A DNA stretch of 64,000 nucleotides from Mycobacterium neglectum (GCF_002591975.1 NZ_NVQE01000001.1:124001-188000); one strand, 5' to 3'; shown: positions 1 to 11,543, counted from the first letter of the stretch. Numbers and translations: made by a program. Notes: generated from the sequence alone by a model not told the origin.

Positions 1-498
1 GATCACTCGGGCGCCCAAGGACGCAGCCCACTGGGTGAGGATCAGCCCGACACCACCTGCGCCCGCGTGCACCAGGATGTCGTCGCCCGGCTTCACCGCG
101 TACACCGACCTGGTCAAAAAGTGCGCGGTCAGTCCTTTCAGCAGTGCCGAAGCAGCCACCTGATAGGTAACGCCATCGGGGATCTGGAAAACCAAATCAA
201 GCGGTGCAACACAGTATTCGGCATAGGTGCCCACCGCATCAGCGCTGGCGACCCGATCACCGACGCGCAGGGACGTCACCCCATCGCCGACACCGGCCAC
301 AGTGCCCGACACCTCGCTGCCGGGCACGAAGGGCAGATCGTGTGGGTATGCGCCGGTCCGGAAATAGGTGTCGATGAAGTTGACACCGATGGCTTCGGCC
401 TTGATCAACACTTCTCCCGGGCCCGGATTGGGCTGGGCCATATCGACGTACTCCAGAACCTCAGGTCCTCCGTTGTGAGGTACCTCGATCGCGTGCAT
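1..498 (-). CDS. Zinc-independent quinone oxidoreductase / alcohol dehydrogenase family protein (N-terminal part)
   Basis: The reading frame starts at 498 on the minus strand and runs off the left edge, so only about 166 N-terminal residues are present. The translated start MHAIEVPHNGGPEVLEY, the segment GEVLIKAEAIGVNFIDTYFRTG and the nucleotide-binding start VHAGAGGVGLILTQWA are typical of NADPH:quinone oxidoreductases of the medium-chain dehydrogenase superfamily. No zinc-ligand Cys cluster is visible. An ATG at 504 is also in frame, but AGGAG lies 7 nt before the ATG at 498 and too close to the one at 504. The gene lies 41 nt downstream of the decarboxylase gene and may be co-transcribed with it. 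The substrate cannot be told from this fragment. Confidence 0.85.
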   Translation of the reverse strand, partial: MHAIEVPHNGGPEVLEYVDMAQPNPGPGEVLIKAEAIGVNFIDTYFRTGAYPHDLPFVPGSEVSGTVAGVGDGVTSLRVGDRVASADAVGTYAEYCVAPLDLVFQIPDGVTYQVAASALLKGLTAHFLTRSVYAVKPGDDILVHAGAGGVGLILTQWAASLGARVI

Positions 499-539
499 GG
501 TCATGCTCCTTCCGCAAGCCGGGCTCCCTTTCGTCACCA

Positions 540-2153
540 TCAGCCGAGATGCGGCAGTTGCGGTTTCGTGGGAACAACGATGACAGTGGGACCGTCGGCG
601 TCGAGCGCAGCGGTGAACTCATCGGCCAGCATGTCGGTGCTGTTCACCTCCACCGCACGGCATCCGAAGCCGGAGGCGATTGACGCGATGTCGAGGCCAG
701 GCAGCTCCAACCCTGGCACGTTTGGCGTCTCCTCCAGCAGCGCAAAGGATTTGAGGATCGCATACTCGCCGTTGCGCAGCACCACGAACACGATCGGCAA
801 CTTGTGCTGCGCCGCGGTCCAAATCGCCTGGATCGAGTACTCGAACGAACCATCGCCGATGGTCGCGACGATGTGGCGTTTGACGCCACGGGCGCGATCA
901 CCCAGTGCGATGCCCACGGCTCCGGGCACGCCCCAGCCGATGCCGCCGCTTCCCGTGGCGAAGAAGCTCTTCGAGTGGGTCGTCGGCAGCCAGTTGAACA
1001 GGTCGACCATCGTCGACGTCGACTCCATGACAACGGCGGAGTCGTCGGGTTTGACGGTACTGATCACCTCGTACACCGCATTGGAGGTCATCGGCGCCTT
1101 CGCGGGAACGTCAGAGCGTCGGTCGCGCACCAGCGGTGCGGGGCGCTCGCGGTCGGCGGGCACCCGGACGATTTCGGTCAGCCGCGTGAGCGCCACACCG
1201 ACATCGCCGACCAGGCTGTCGCCCACCGGGGCCACCGCGGACAGGTGCGTATCGGCGGTGATCTGCAGTAGTTCGGTGCCTTCAGGTAGGAACTCGCCCG
1301 CCACATAGGGGTAGTAGCGGAATACCTGGGCACCGATCACCACGACGAGGTCGTGACCGTGGACTGTCTGCTCGACCTCAGCGATGGTCATCGGCAGCGG
1401 CCCTGCATAGAGCGGGTGATCCTCGGGGAACGAGATCCGGTCCGCCAGCGCGCTGCCATACACCGGTGCGCCCAGTTTCTCGGCAAACGCGATGCCCGCG
1501 TCCCATGCTCCGGCCCGGTCGACCTCGGGGCCGAGCACCAACATCGGGTGCTGCGCCGCATTGATCCGCTCGGCGAATTCGGCCAGCCGGGTGGCATCCG
1601 GCGCGACCCGCTCGCTGATGCTGCGCACCACGGCCGGACCCAGCGCCTGCTTGTCCCAGTCGTCGAGTGGGATCGACAGGAACACCGGGCCCATCGGCGG
1701 CTGCATGGCCACCGCATACGCCTGCATGAATGCCGCGGGCACATCTTCGGCGCGAGCCGGCTCGTAGGCCCACTTCACCCACGGCTGAGGCAGCTGCGTC
1801 GCGTTCGGATTGTTCAGATATGGGTCGTAAAGCGACATTTCACGAGTCTGCTGTCCCGCGGTGACGATGAGCGGAGTGTTGGCGCGGTACGCCGCGATCA
1901 GACTGCCCATCGCGTTACCGGTCCCCGCAGCCGTGTGAAGATTCACCAATGCAGGCTTGCCGGTGGTCTGAGCGAACCCGTCGGCCATCGCCAATGCCGA
2001 TGCCTCCTGCAGCGCCAACACATAGGTGAAGTCGTCGGGGAAGTCTCGCAGGAACGACTGCTCGGTGGAGCCGGGATTCCCGAAAACGGTTGTCAGGCCC
2101 AGTGTTCGAAGCAAGTCATACGTCACGTCGTGGACAGTCTTCTGATCGGCCAT
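540..2153 (-). CDS. mdlC: Thiamine-diphosphate enzyme, benzoylformate decarboxylase-like
   Basis: This 537-residue protein has the three domains of ThDP-dependent decarboxylases. The N-terminal pyrimidine-binding domain has the segment VFGNPGSTEQSFL and a Glu in LALQEASA. A central domain follows. The C-terminal diphosphate-binding domain has GDGSFEYSIQ followed by an Asn in LRNGEYA. The whole resembles benzoylformate decarboxylase (MdlC), which converts phenylglyoxylate to benzaldehyde in mandelate breakdown. Related family members act on other 2-oxo acids, so the substrate is inferred. A GAGGGA ribosome site 7 nt before the ATG at 2153 fixes the start, and a longer frame to 2246 lacks one. 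No other mandelate genes lie nearby; only a quinone oxidoreductase follows. Confidence 0.85.
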   Translation of the reverse strand: MADQKTVHDVTYDLLRTLGLTTVFGNPGSTEQSFLRDFPDDFTYVLALQEASALAMADGFAQTTGKPALVNLHTAAGTGNAMGSLIAAYRANTPLIVTAGQQTREMSLYDPYLNNPNATQLPQPWVKWAYEPARAEDVPAAFMQAYAVAMQPPMGPVFLSIPLDDWDKQALGPAVVRSISERVAPDATRLAEFAERINAAQHPMLVLGPEVDRAGAWDAGIAFAEKLGAPVYGSALADRISFPEDHPLYAGPLPMTIAEVEQTVHGHDLVVVIGAQVFRYYPYVAGEFLPEGTELLQITADTHLSAVAPVGDSLVGDVGVALTRLTEIVRVPADRERPAPLVRDRRSDVPAKAPMTSNAVYEVISTVKPDDSAVVMESTSTMVDLFNWLPTTHSKSFFATGSGGIGWGVPGAVGIALGDRARGVKRHIVATIGDGSFEYSIQAIWTAAQHKLPIVFVVLRNGEYAILKSFALLEETPNVPGLELPGLDIASIASGFGCRAVEVNSTDMLADEFTAALDADGPTVIVVPTKPQLPHLG

Positions 2154-2312
2154 GGTTGCGTCCCTCGAAGTTGGAATAGATTTCGACTGCCGGGTGTTGT
2201 GCTGCAGCCTGCCAAGAGGGTCGCCTGTGTGATACCCCAGCGTCATCGGCGCTGGCAGCCATTCGGCCGTCGGCTGACGGGAAGAGTGTGATTACCGCTA
2301 GCGGGTACGGCG

Positions 2313-2972
2313 CTAAGCCAGCTGTTTCGAGTCAGGCAGTCCACCGGTCGCCTCGAACACCACCCGCCTGCCGATTTCGACAGCGTGGTCGGCGAACCGC
2401 TCGTAGTAGCGACCCAGCAGTGCAACGTCGACCGCGGAGCACACACCGTCCTGCCACTTGTGGTCGATCAGCAACGTGAACAGATGCCGGTGCTCTGCGT
2501 CCACGGCGTCGTCCAGGTCGTGCATTTGTGACGCCTTTTCCAGATCACCGGACAACAGCACCTCACGTGCAATCCTGGCCAAAAGGACCGCACGAGTACC
2601 CATCTCCGTGAAGCTGGCTCTGACGTCGTCGGGCAACGCGCAGTCAGGGTGGCGCAACCGCGAGATGCTGGCGACGTGCACCGCAAGTGCACCCATTCTT
2701 TCGATGTCGGCGCCGACGTGGATAGCGGAGACCACCGTCCTCAGGTCGCCGGCGACGGGCTGCTGCAGCGCGAGCAGTTTGAGCGCTGTGTCCTCGGCCT
2801 GACGGCCCATGACCGCGATGTGTTCGTGCTCGGCGATGACCTGTTCCGCCAAGGACAGGTCTGCCTCAAGCAGAGCCCGTGTCGCGTCGTCCAATGCCTT
2901 CGCTGCGAGGCCGCACATCTCAGCCAGCCGCGCGCCCAGGCCCGACAATTGTTGGTGATAGGCGGTGCGCAT
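2313..2972 (-). CDS. phoU: Phosphate transport system regulatory protein PhoU
   Basis: The 219-residue protein is a two-repeat Pho[21 protein letters not shown] at the start, a first three-helix bundle to about residue 100, and a second with [18 protein letters not shown] near the end. PhoU binds PhoR and the Pst transporter and holds the phosphate-starvation response off when phosphate is plentiful. It matches mycobacterial PhoY1/PhoY2 from its first residue, which supports the ATG at 2972; an in-frame GTG lies two codons upstream. No pst or pho genes are adjacent, as is common for mycobacterial phoY genes. A 49-nt gap separates it from choD upstream. Confidence 0.93.
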   Translation of the reverse strand: MRTAYHQQLSGLGARLAEMCGLAAKALDDATRALLEADLSLAEQVIAEHEHIAVMGRQAEDTALKLLALQQPVAGDLRTVVSAIHVGADIERMGALAVHVASISRLRHPDCALPDDVRASFTEMGTRAVLLARIAREVLLSGDLEKASQMHDLDDAVDAEHRHLFTLLIDHKWQDGVCSAVDVALLGRYYERFADHAVEIGRRVVFEATGGLPDSKQLA

Positions 2973-3021
2973 CGGCACTAGGTACCCGGGGCCGATCAAT
3001 TCAAACGCGTTTGCTGGTGAT

Positions 3022-4755
3022 TTATCCTGCCGAGCTGACCGGCTCGATGGGCAGGTGTCGCAGGGCCGCGGGTGCATCGGCAGGGACAACGGGGTGGTTC
3101 GGCGAGATCGGCGCAAGACGCCTATAGGGCTCACCCTGCGCCGGGCGCTGATCGATTTCACCTTTGTTGGGCCATAGCGACGCAGCGCGTTCTGCCTGCG
3201 CAGTGATCGAAAGCGACGGGTTGACACCGAGATTCGCCGAGATCGACGCGCCATCGTGCACCGAGAGCGTCGGGTAGTTGTACACCCGCTGATACGGATC
3301 GATGACGCCGTGCTCGGCGGTGTCACCGATCGCGGCACCACCGAGATAGTGAGCGGTCAGCGGGATGTTGAACAGTTCGCCCCAGGTACCACCCGCGACA
3401 CCGTCGATCTTGTCGGCGATCCGGCGCGTGACCTCGTTGCCGACCGGAATCCACGTCGGGTTCGGCTCGCCGTGGCCCTGCTTGCTGTCCAGCCGCCGGA
3501 AGCCGAATTTGGTGCGACGCGTAAAGGTCGTGATGGAGTTGTCGAGGTGCTGCATCACCAGCGCGATCATGGTCCGTTCGCTCCACTTGCGCGGGTTCAG
3601 CAGCCGCAGCAGCTTGCGGGGGTTCGACCCGGCCTGCTGGAAGAACTGCTTCCATCTTGGAACATCCGATCCCGAGGGACCCGCACCGTCGGTCATCAGC
3701 GTCTGCAGCAAGCCCATGGCATTGCTGCCCTTGCCGTATCGCACCGGCTCGATGTGAGTGTCTGCGGTCGGATGGATCGATGATGTGATCGCCACCCCGT
3801 GAGTGAGGTCCAGATCTTTGGACACCTCGAAGCGTCCTGCGCCGACGATCGACTCGGAGTTGGTCCTGGTCAGCACGCCGAGCTTCTCCGAGAGCTTCGG
3901 AAGCTTGCCCTTATCGCGCATCTTGAACAGCAGCTTCTGCGTGCCGAACGTGCCGGCCGCGAGCACCACGTGGGTGGCGGTGAGCGTGCGGCGCTTACGC
4001 AGCAGACTGCCGGTGCGTGCGGTGCGCACATCCCACAGGCCGTCGGACCGTTGCGAGAAGCTCGTCACGGTTGTCATCGGAACGATCTCTGCCCCAGCCT
4101 TTTCCGCCAGGCCGAGGTAGTTCTTCAGCAGCGTGTTCTTGGCGCCGTATCGGCAGCCCGTCATGCAGGAACCACATTCGATGCAGCCCGTGCGCATCGG
4201 GCCGGCGCCGCCGAAGTACGGGTCCGGAACGGTCTTGCCCGGCGCCTTGGTGCCGTCGGGGCCGAAGAACACACCGACGGGCGTCGGAACGAACGTGTCC
4301 TCGACGCCCATGTCGGCGGCGACCTCTTTCATGACGCGGTCGGCATCGGTGAACGTCGGATTCTCGACCACGCCGAGCATCCGCTGCGCCTGGTCGTAAT
4401 GCGGGGTCAGCTCGCTACGCCAGTCGGTGATCTGCTTCCACTGTGGGTCGTTGAAGAACGCGTCAGGGGGCACGTACAGGGTGTTGGCGTAGTTGAGCGA
4501 TCCGCCGCCAACACCCGCGCCCGCCAGGATCATCACGTTGCGCAGCAGGTGGATTCTCTGGATGCCGTACATCCCGAGCCTCGGCGCCCATAGGAATTTG
4601 CGCAGGTTCCAGGAGGTCTTCGCGAATTCCTCATCAGCGAAACGCCGGCCGGCCTCGAGAACGCCTACGCGATAGCCCTTCTCGGTGAGCCGCAGCGCGG
4701 TGACGCTGCCCCCGAACCCGGAGCCGATGACCAAGACGTCGTAGTCAGGCTTCAT
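3022..4755 (-). CDS. choD: GMC oxidoreductase, probable cholesterol oxidase ChoD
   Basis: This 577-residue flavoprotein begins with the FAD-binding motif [14 protein letters not shown] (about residues 5-18) and continues with LEAGRRF and [15 protein letters not shown], as in GMC-type oxidoreductases. The cysteine-rich stretch [19 protein letters not shown] (about residues 190-210) is typical of the mycobacterial ChoD subgroup. Length and order (choD next to guaB3-guaB2) match Rv3409c. It is annotated as oxidising 3-beta-hydroxysterols, but the true substrate of ChoD is debated because KstD/HsdD routes dominate cholesterol use. The 60-nt gap to guaB3 suggests possible co-transcription. Confidence 0.9.
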   Translation of the reverse strand: MKPDYDVLVIGSGFGGSVTALRLTEKGYRVGVLEAGRRFADEEFAKTSWNLRKFLWAPRLGMYGIQRIHLLRNVMILAGAGVGGGSLNYANTLYVPPDAFFNDPQWKQITDWRSELTPHYDQAQRMLGVVENPTFTDADRVMKEVAADMGVEDTFVPTPVGVFFGPDGTKAPGKTVPDPYFGGAGPMRTGCIECGSCMTGCRYGAKNTLLKNYLGLAEKAGAEIVPMTTVTSFSQRSDGLWDVRTARTGSLLRKRRTLTATHVVLAAGTFGTQKLLFKMRDKGKLPKLSEKLGVLTRTNSESIVGAGRFEVSKDLDLTHGVAITSSIHPTADTHIEPVRYGKGSNAMGLLQTLMTDGAGPSGSDVPRWKQFFQQAGSNPRKLLRLLNPRKWSERTMIALVMQHLDNSITTFTRRTKFGFRRLDSKQGHGEPNPTWIPVGNEVTRRIADKIDGVAGGTWGELFNIPLTAHYLGGAAIGDTAEHGVIDPYQRVYNYPTLSVHDGASISANLGVNPSLSITAQAERAASLWPNKGEIDQRPAQGEPYRRLAPISPNHPVVPADAPAALRHLPIEPVSSAG

Positions 4756-4815
4756 TTGCCCAGTATCTACTTACCCGCCAGTAACTACTAGTCAGGTCAC
4801 CCTTAGTGGGAGCCT

Positions 4816-5982
4816 TCAGTCGCCGACGGTCAGGCCGACCTTCTGGAACTCCTTGAGGTCGCAATATCCGGCCTTGGCCATCGATCGTCGCAGGCCGCCG
4901 ACAAGGTTGAGTGAGCCGAACGGATCGTCTGAGGGGCCGGTCAGCACCTGCGCCAGCGACGGCCGCTCGCCGATGGCGACCTGCAGCAGAGCGCCCCGCG
5001 GCAGCGACGGGTGGGCCGCGGCGGCGGGCCAGAACCAGCCTCCCCCCAGCGCCTCTGCGGCGGTGGCCAACGGGGTACCGAGCACCACGGCGTCGGCGCC
5101 GCACGCAATGGCCTTGGCCAGATCGCCGGAGGTATGGATGTCGCCGTCGGCCAGCACGTGCACGTAGCGGCCGCCGGTCTCGTCGAGGTATTCGCGGCGT
5201 GCGGCGGCGGCGTCGGCGATCGCGGTCGCCATCGGCACGCTGATCCCGAGCACCTCGTCGCTGGTGGTGACACCGCTGGTCGACCCGTATCCGACGATGA
5301 CGCCCGCCGCGCCGGTACGCATGAGGTGCAGGGCCGTGCGGTGGTCGAGCACACCGCCGGCCACCACCGGAATGTCGAGTTCGGAGATGAAGGTCTTCAG
5401 GTTCAAGGGTTCGCCGACTCCGTGATCCTGGGCGACCCGCTCGGCGGAGATGATCGTGCCCTGGATGACCAACAGGTCGACGCCTGCGGCGACGAGCGCC
5501 GGCGTCAGCGCCGCAGCGTTTTGCGGACTGACCCGAACGGCCGTCGTCACCCCGGCGTCGCGGATCCGTGCCACCGCGGCCCCCAGCAGGTCGGGGTCCA
5601 ACGGCGCGGCGTGCAGTTGTTGCAGCAAGCGGATCGCCGCCGACGGTTCCGGCTCTCCCCAGCTGTCGCGGGGGCCCGTCTCAGCTGCGGCGATGATCTG
5701 GGCGATCTTCTCATCGACGTCCGCGTGCCTACCGATCAGGCCCTCACCGTTCAGCACGCCAAGACCGCCCTGACGACCCATTTCGATGGCGAATTCCGGG
5801 GACACCAGCGCGTCGGTCGGGTGCGCGACCACCGGGATCTCGAATCGGTACGCATCCAATTGCCAGGCCGTGGATACGTCCTGGGACGAGCGGGTGCGGC
5901 GCGACGGCACAATGTTGATGTCGTCGAGTTCATATGTGCGACGGGCAGTTCGGCCCATGCCGATTTCAACTGTGTCACGCAC
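4816..5982 (-). CDS. guaB3: GuaB3 family IMP dehydrogenase-related protein
   Basis: The 388-residue protein has the TIM-barrel core of IMP dehydrogenase without the CBS insert. GMGRTARRTYELDDINIVPSRRT near the start and GGVLDHRTALHLMRTGAAGVIVGYG in the phosphate-binding part are hallmarks of actinobacterial GuaB3. GuaB3 has recently been linked to GMP reductase activity in some bacteria, but its mycobacterial role is unsettled. It starts at a GTG (5982) with AGGAG 8 nt upstream. It lies 29 nt downstream of guaB2 and is presumably translated from the same transcript. Confidence 0.93.
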   Translation of the reverse strand: MRDTVEIGMGRTARRTYELDDINIVPSRRTRSSQDVSTAWQLDAYRFEIPVVAHPTDALVSPEFAIEMGRQGGLGVLNGEGLIGRHADVDEKIAQIIAAAETGPRDSWGEPEPSAAIRLLQQLHAAPLDPDLLGAAVARIRDAGVTTAVRVSPQNAAALTPALVAAGVDLLVIQGTIISAERVAQDHGVGEPLNLKTFISELDIPVVAGGVLDHRTALHLMRTGAAGVIVGYGSTSGVTTSDEVLGISVPMATAIADAAAARREYLDETGGRYVHVLADGDIHTSGDLAKAIACGADAVVLGTPLATAAEALGGGWFWPAAAAHPSLPRGALLQVAIGERPSLAQVLTGPSDDPFGSLNLVGGLRRSMAKAGYCDLKEFQKVGLTVGD

Positions 5983-6011
5983 TGAGCCATCTCCTCTTCG
6001 CGCAGCGCGCG

Positions 6012-8098
<2,087 letters not shown>

Positions 8099-8116
8099 GG
8101 GCGCAACCGTTCCCGG

Positions 8117-9316
8117 TTAGCTGCCTTCGCCGCCCGACCCGGTATCGGGTTCAGGAACCACGAATGTCGTCGTAACCGGCGCTTGCCGCTGTGTTGGCGG
8201 CGCCTGGACCGTTGCGGGCGGCGCTGGGACCGTTACCGGCGGTGCCTCGACCGTGGCCGTCGGCGCCTCTTCGGCGGCCTCGGAGACAGTCGATGACGGC
8301 GCCGGCTGGGTCTTCGTGGTCATCGCGACGGTGGTCGTCGTAAGTGGCGGTGTGGATGCCACCGATGACGTCGGCAGCGGTTCTTCCTCCGACGTCTGCG
8401 ATGGAGGCGGCGTGCTGGGCGGAGCGGTGCTGGGCTCAGTCGCCGGCAACTGGGACACCGGTCCGGACGTCGGCGGCGTGGTCTCCGACGACGTGCTGGT
8501 CGGCGACGACGTCGGACTGGAAGGCGGCGTGGTCTCCGACGACGTCGGACTGGACGGCGGCGTGGTCTCCGACGACGTCGGACTGGACGGCGGCGTGGTC
8601 TCCGACGGCGACGTGGTGGCGGACGGCGGCGACTCGGTACCGGTGTTGTCCGGCGACGTGGGTGTCTGGAGCACGACCACGTCGGGGAAGACCGGCGGCG
8701 GCGCATCGGGCGGCAGGACCGCGGCGGCGTCTTGCGCCTCGACCTTCACCGTCAGCTCTTGCCACTCGGTGACCAGTTCCTGCTTGCGCACATCGTCGTT
8801 GACTGTCGCCACAGTGGTGGTGAGCGTCTCCAGTTTGTCCTGAGCGGCCTGCCACTGGCCCTGGTCGACGAGCTGCTGCACCTCGGCGAGTTGCTGCGAG
8901 GCGAGCATCACGGCGTCGTCCCTGGGGGCCGGCTGCTCACCGAAGATCATTGTGCGCAGCCCGTAGAGCGAGTCACCCGGGCCTGCGCCCGCGACGACGC
9001 TGGCGAAGCCACCGAGACACAGCACCGCTGCGGCAGTCGACCCGACAAGAGCCAGGGTCCGGCGCGAACGCGTGCGCGTGCGCTGCGCGGAGTCCAACGC
9101 GATCACCGCATCCCGCGGAGTCACCGGAACCGTCAGCGGCGCATCACGAATGTCGTCGCGCCAACCGGACAGCAGATTGATCAGTTCGGCCTCGCCGCGA
9201 TCGGTTGCGTACACCGGCTGTTCGAACGCGAGTGCGTCGAGGAACCGATCGGTGCGGTTGATCTCATTGAGCGACGGGTCCCCGCCGTTGGAAGTCCAGC
9301 GTCCGAAGTCAGGCAT
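8117..9316 (-). CDS. rsdA: Anti-sigma-D factor RsdA
   Basis: This 399-residue membrane protein is the anti-sigma factor partner of SigD. A cytosolic sigma-binding region occupies about residues 1-80 (DRFLDALAFE, ELINLLSGWRDDIRDAPL). One transmembrane helix follows (LALVGSTAAAVLCLGGFASVV, about 88-108). A periplasmic helical part comes next, then a long Pro/Thr/Ser-rich tail with repeats of PSSPTSSETTP. In M. tuberculosis RsdA is cut by regulated proteolysis and degraded by ClpC1P2 to free SigD. The start codon overlaps the last 8 nt of sigD, so translation is coupled. The repetitive tail is a probable cell-wall-spanning stalk. Confidence 0.93.
   Translation of the reverse strand: MPDFGRWTSNGGDPSLNEINRTDRFLDALAFEQPVYATDRGEAELINLLSGWRDDIRDAPLTVPVTPRDAVIALDSAQRTRTRSRRTLALVGSTAAAVLCLGGFASVVAGAGPGDSLYGLRTMIFGEQPAPRDDAVMLASQQLAEVQQLVDQGQWQAAQDKLETLTTTVATVNDDVRKQELVTEWQELTVKVEAQDAAAVLPPDAPPPVFPDVVVLQTPTSPDNTGTESPPSATTSPSETTPPSSPTSSETTPPSSPTSSETTPPSSPTSSPTSTSSETTPPTSGPVSQLPATEPSTAPPSTPPPSQTSEEEPLPTSSVASTPPLTTTTVAMTTKTQPAPSSTVSEAAEEAPTATVEAPPVTVPAPPATVQAPPTQRQAPVTTTFVVPEPDTGSGGEGS
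8511..8609. repeat. Three tandem 33-bp repeats inside rsdA
   Basis: Three nearly identical 33-bp units (8511-8543, 8544-8576, 8577-8609) encode the 11-residue unit PSSPTSSETTP on the minus strand. Only a few bases differ between units. A diverged partial copy lies just outside (8470-8510). Such in-frame units can expand or contract by slippage without breaking the frame. Confidence 0.9.
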
Positions 9317-9887
9317 GGTCGCGCCCCTTCGACATGATCTCGTCCTTCAACCGCGCCAGGGCGCGGTGCTGGGCGACCCGGACCGCGCCCGCGGTGCTTC
9401 CAACCGCTTCGGCGGTCTCTTCGGCGCTCATGCCGACGACCACGCGAAGGATCAGAATTTCGCGCTGTTTCTCGGGCAACACGGCCAGTAGCTGCTTCAT
9501 CTGGGCCGAGGCCTCGGAATCCAGCGCCATCTGTTCTGGGCCTGCGTCAAGCGAGAGGCGTTCCGGCACGACATCCGTCGGGTCGGAGCGGTTCCTGCCC
9601 GCTGCGCGATGAGCGTCAGCGACCTTGTGCGCAGCAATGCCGTACACAAAGGCCAGGAACGGTCGTCCCTGATCCTTGTAGCGCGGCAGCGCCGTAATGG
9701 CGGCCAAGCACACCTCCTGCGCGACGTCATCTGCTGAGAGGCCACTTCGTTCAGTCGACCCAACCCTCGCCCGGCAATACCGAACGACGATGGGACGAAT
9801 GGTCTCCAGCACCCTCCGGAGCGCATCCCGATTGCCCGCTACAGCCTCAGCAACGACATCATCGAGACGTTCTCCCGAAATTGTCAT
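9309..9887 (-). CDS. sigD: RNA polymerase sigma factor SigD (ECF family)
   Basis: The 192-residue protein has sigma region 2 (IRPIVVRYCRARVG, DDVAQEVCLAAITALPRYKDQGRPFLAFVYGIAAHKVADAHR) and region 4 (LPEKQREILILRVVVGMSAEETAEAVGSTAGAVRVAQHRAL). It matches mycobacterial SigD, an ECF sigma factor tied to stationary phase and lipid/ribosome gene expression. The ATG at 9887 has GGAGAG about 9 nt upstream; longer frames reach 10031, and the M. tuberculosis protein is annotated slightly longer. Its stop overlaps the rsdA start by 8 nt. Confidence 0.95.
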   Translation of the reverse strand: MTISGERLDDVVAEAVAGNRDALRRVLETIRPIVVRYCRARVGSTERSGLSADDVAQEVCLAAITALPRYKDQGRPFLAFVYGIAAHKVADAHRAAGRNRSDPTDVVPERLSLDAGPEQMALDSEASAQMKQLLAVLPEKQREILILRVVVGMSAEETAEAVGSTAGAVRVAQHRALARLKDEIMSKGRDHA

Positions 9888-9978
9888 CGTGGGCGATCTC
9901 TCCAGCGTTACTTGCAGGACACTTACCGGTGGACTTGGCTCAGCTAAACAATAACTTTCAGGATGGCGTGCTCCCGTG

Positions 9979-10767
9979 TCAGCGGGCGGCCCACACGCCG
10001 CCCCGTGACCGGACTGTGTCGGCGGCACCATCGCGAATGGCTGTTACCTCTACATCTGAGCGCGTCGCGCTGCCGACACCGGCCAGCAACGACGCCAACG
10101 CCCACACCAGCGGCATCATTCCGAGACGTTGGGTGTCGTCGAGCGCGGTGTCGGCGACCTGCCGGGAGCCGTCGAGGTCACCTGCGCAGCACAACGCCGC
10201 GGCCAGGACCACCTCCGATTTCAGGGTGTGCCGTACCGAGCCGAACGCCACGGCGGCAATTCGGGCCGTTTCGGCGTGGTCCATCGCCGCCGCGCCATGA
10301 CCGCGGGCCATCGCGAGCTCTGCGGACACCCATGCGATCCGCACGCGCAGTCGCGCAGGCCCCCGCTCGTCTATCAGGTCGGCGGCGCGGTGCAGTGCCC
10401 GCTCCGATGCCGCGAACCGTCCCGTGCCGAGCGCATCTGCGGCCAGTCCGATCAGTGCGTCGCCACCCGCCTCGCGATCGGGACCCGCGAGCGCCGACGC
10501 CCGGCCGTCAAAGGCGCGGGCGCGGTCGTGCCAGCCGAGTTGGCGAAGGAATGAGGCACGGGTGCTGTGGGCCAGCGACACCACAGGGTCACCCGGACCG
10601 CGACGCACTGCGGCGAGATCGGCCAGCGCGCTGCTGTAGCGGCCCTGACCGCCCGCCGCGACGGCCCGCAGCCAATGTTCATACGGAGTCGTCGCGGCGG
10701 GCAGTGGCCAGCACCCCGGGTCGTCGCCGAACGCGGCGTTCGTCAGTTCTGCGGTGGAAGTGATCAT
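9979..10767 (-). CDS. Conserved mycobacterial protein with helical (TPR-like) repeats, Rv3415c-type
   Basis: The 262-residue protein is made almost only of Ala-rich paired helices (YSSALADLAAVRRGPGD, HSTRASFLRQLGWHDRARAFD, GRFAASERALHRAADLID, HGAAAMDHAETARIAAVAF), the pattern of tetratricopeptide-like solenoids. It sits between sigD and whiB3 in mycobacteria (Rv3415c by order, from memory). No function is known. A GTG at 10821 would add 18 residues, but the Arg/Ser-rich extension looks less protein-like, and a -10-like TAAAAC overlaps it at 10822-10827. The start is therefore uncertain. A role with SigD or WhiB3 is only suggested by position. Confidence 0.8.
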   Translation of the reverse strand: MITSTAELTNAAFGDDPGCWPLPAATTPYEHWLRAVAAGGQGRYSSALADLAAVRRGPGDPVVSLAHSTRASFLRQLGWHDRARAFDGRASALAGPDREAGGDALIGLAADALGTGRFAASERALHRAADLIDERGPARLRVRIAWVSAELAMARGHGAAAMDHAETARIAAVAFGSVRHTLKSEVVLAAALCCAGDLDGSRQVADTALDDTQRLGMMPLVWALASLLAGVGSATRSDVEVTAIRDGAADTVRSRGGVWAAR

Positions 10768-11195
10768 CTTCGGCCGCGACGCTATCAACGTAGACGCGCG
10801 GTACCCGGTACCGGCGGGCACGTTTTAGGGTGGAATCAAAATCACTTTGGTTAACAATTGATGCTGCCAACGTTAATTCCATGTAAGACGGCGACGGGTC
10901 CTGACAATTTGCCCGAACAACACCAATCGACGCGAACAGGACAAATGCGGGATGCCGGGCGCCACAACACGTTCGCTAAAACATCGAACTTGGCCACCAA
11001 GAGTCTCAAGATGAACGTGACGTAAATTCTGTACCTGCTGTTATGTCAATTAGCACATGCTCAGGCTATTGACGGAATTTCCTGAGCCCACCTAGTTTGT
11101 GTGCACGCAGTCATCGATGACTAGCGCTCGGTTCGGTTCCAAACTCCCGCACTCGTGTAGTTGGCGAATTGGGTGTGTAGAGAGGGGTTTCTCCA
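10768..11195. other. Intergenic regulatory region between the Rv3415c-type gene and whiB3
   Basis: This 428-nt stretch separates two divergent genes and holds no convincing coding frame. It has an AT-rich block at about 10834-10880 with inverted TTAAC/GTTAA pairs (10851-10855 and 10872-10876), and a 14-bp perfect palindrome at 11109-11122. Its length is in keeping with the long, multi-start promoter region known for whiB3. Confidence 0.6.
11109..11122. promoter_or_regulatory. 14-bp perfect palindrome upstream of whiB3
   Basis: AGTCATCGATGACT reads the same on both strands and lies 74 nt before the whiB3 start. The size and symmetry fit a dimeric repressor or activator site. The binding protein is not identified. 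Confidence 0.5.
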
Positions 11196-11486
11196 ATGCC
11201 ACAGCCTCAACAGCTTCCCGGCCCCAACGCTGATATCTGGGATTGGCAGATCGCCGGCCTATGCCGTGGCGTCGACTCAGCCATGTTCTTCCACCCCGAC
11301 GGCGAACGCGGCCGGGCCCGCGCTCAGCGCGAGCTGCGCGCCAAGGAGATGTGCCGGAGCTGCCCGGTGATCACGCAATGCCGTTCGCACGCGCTGGCAG
11401 TCGGTGAGCCCTATGGCATCTGGGGCGGCCTGTCGGAGTCCGAGCGCGAACTCTTGCTGAAGCGGGGCATCCGCCGCGCCTCGTAG
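11196..11486 (+). CDS. whiB3: Redox-sensing transcription factor WhiB3
   Basis: The 96-residue protein carries the four Wbl cysteines (C23, C53, C56, C62) that hold a [4Fe-4S] cluster, followed by GIWGGLSESERELLLKRG, the Wbl signature plus basic tail. WhiB3 senses oxygen, NO and acid, binds the SigA region 4, and controls lipid and redox metabolism in mycobacteria. The ATG has GAGAGGGG about 8 nt upstream. A very strong hairpin follows 10 nt after the stop, so it is a single-gene transcript. Confidence 0.95.
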   Translation: MPQPQQLPGPNADIWDWQIAGLCRGVDSAMFFHPDGERGRARAQRELRAKEMCRSCPVITQCRSHALAVGEPYGIWGGLSESERELLLKRGIRRAS

Positions 11487-11496
11487 TCCCGAATCC

Positions 11497-11543
11497 ATCG
11501 AGAAGGCCCCACCCCGAAGATGCCGGGGTGGGGCCTTCTCGAT
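11497..11543 (+). terminator. Strong hairpin terminator after whiB3
   Basis: Two 20-nt arms (11497-11516 and 11524-11543) pair perfectly around a 7-nt loop. No T-run follows the arm, which is common for mycobacterial (L-shaped) terminators. Confidence 0.8.

Noticed and set aside
2295..2304. 10-bp palindrome CCGCTAGCGG between phoU and mdlC.
   Set aside because: Such short GC palindromes are expected by chance in this composition; it is 140 nt from the mdlC start and without other support.
8253..8843. Val/Gly/Asp-rich open frame of 196 codons on the plus strand.
   Set aside because: It is the complement of the repetitive tail of rsdA; its composition follows from the repeats and it has no ribosome site.
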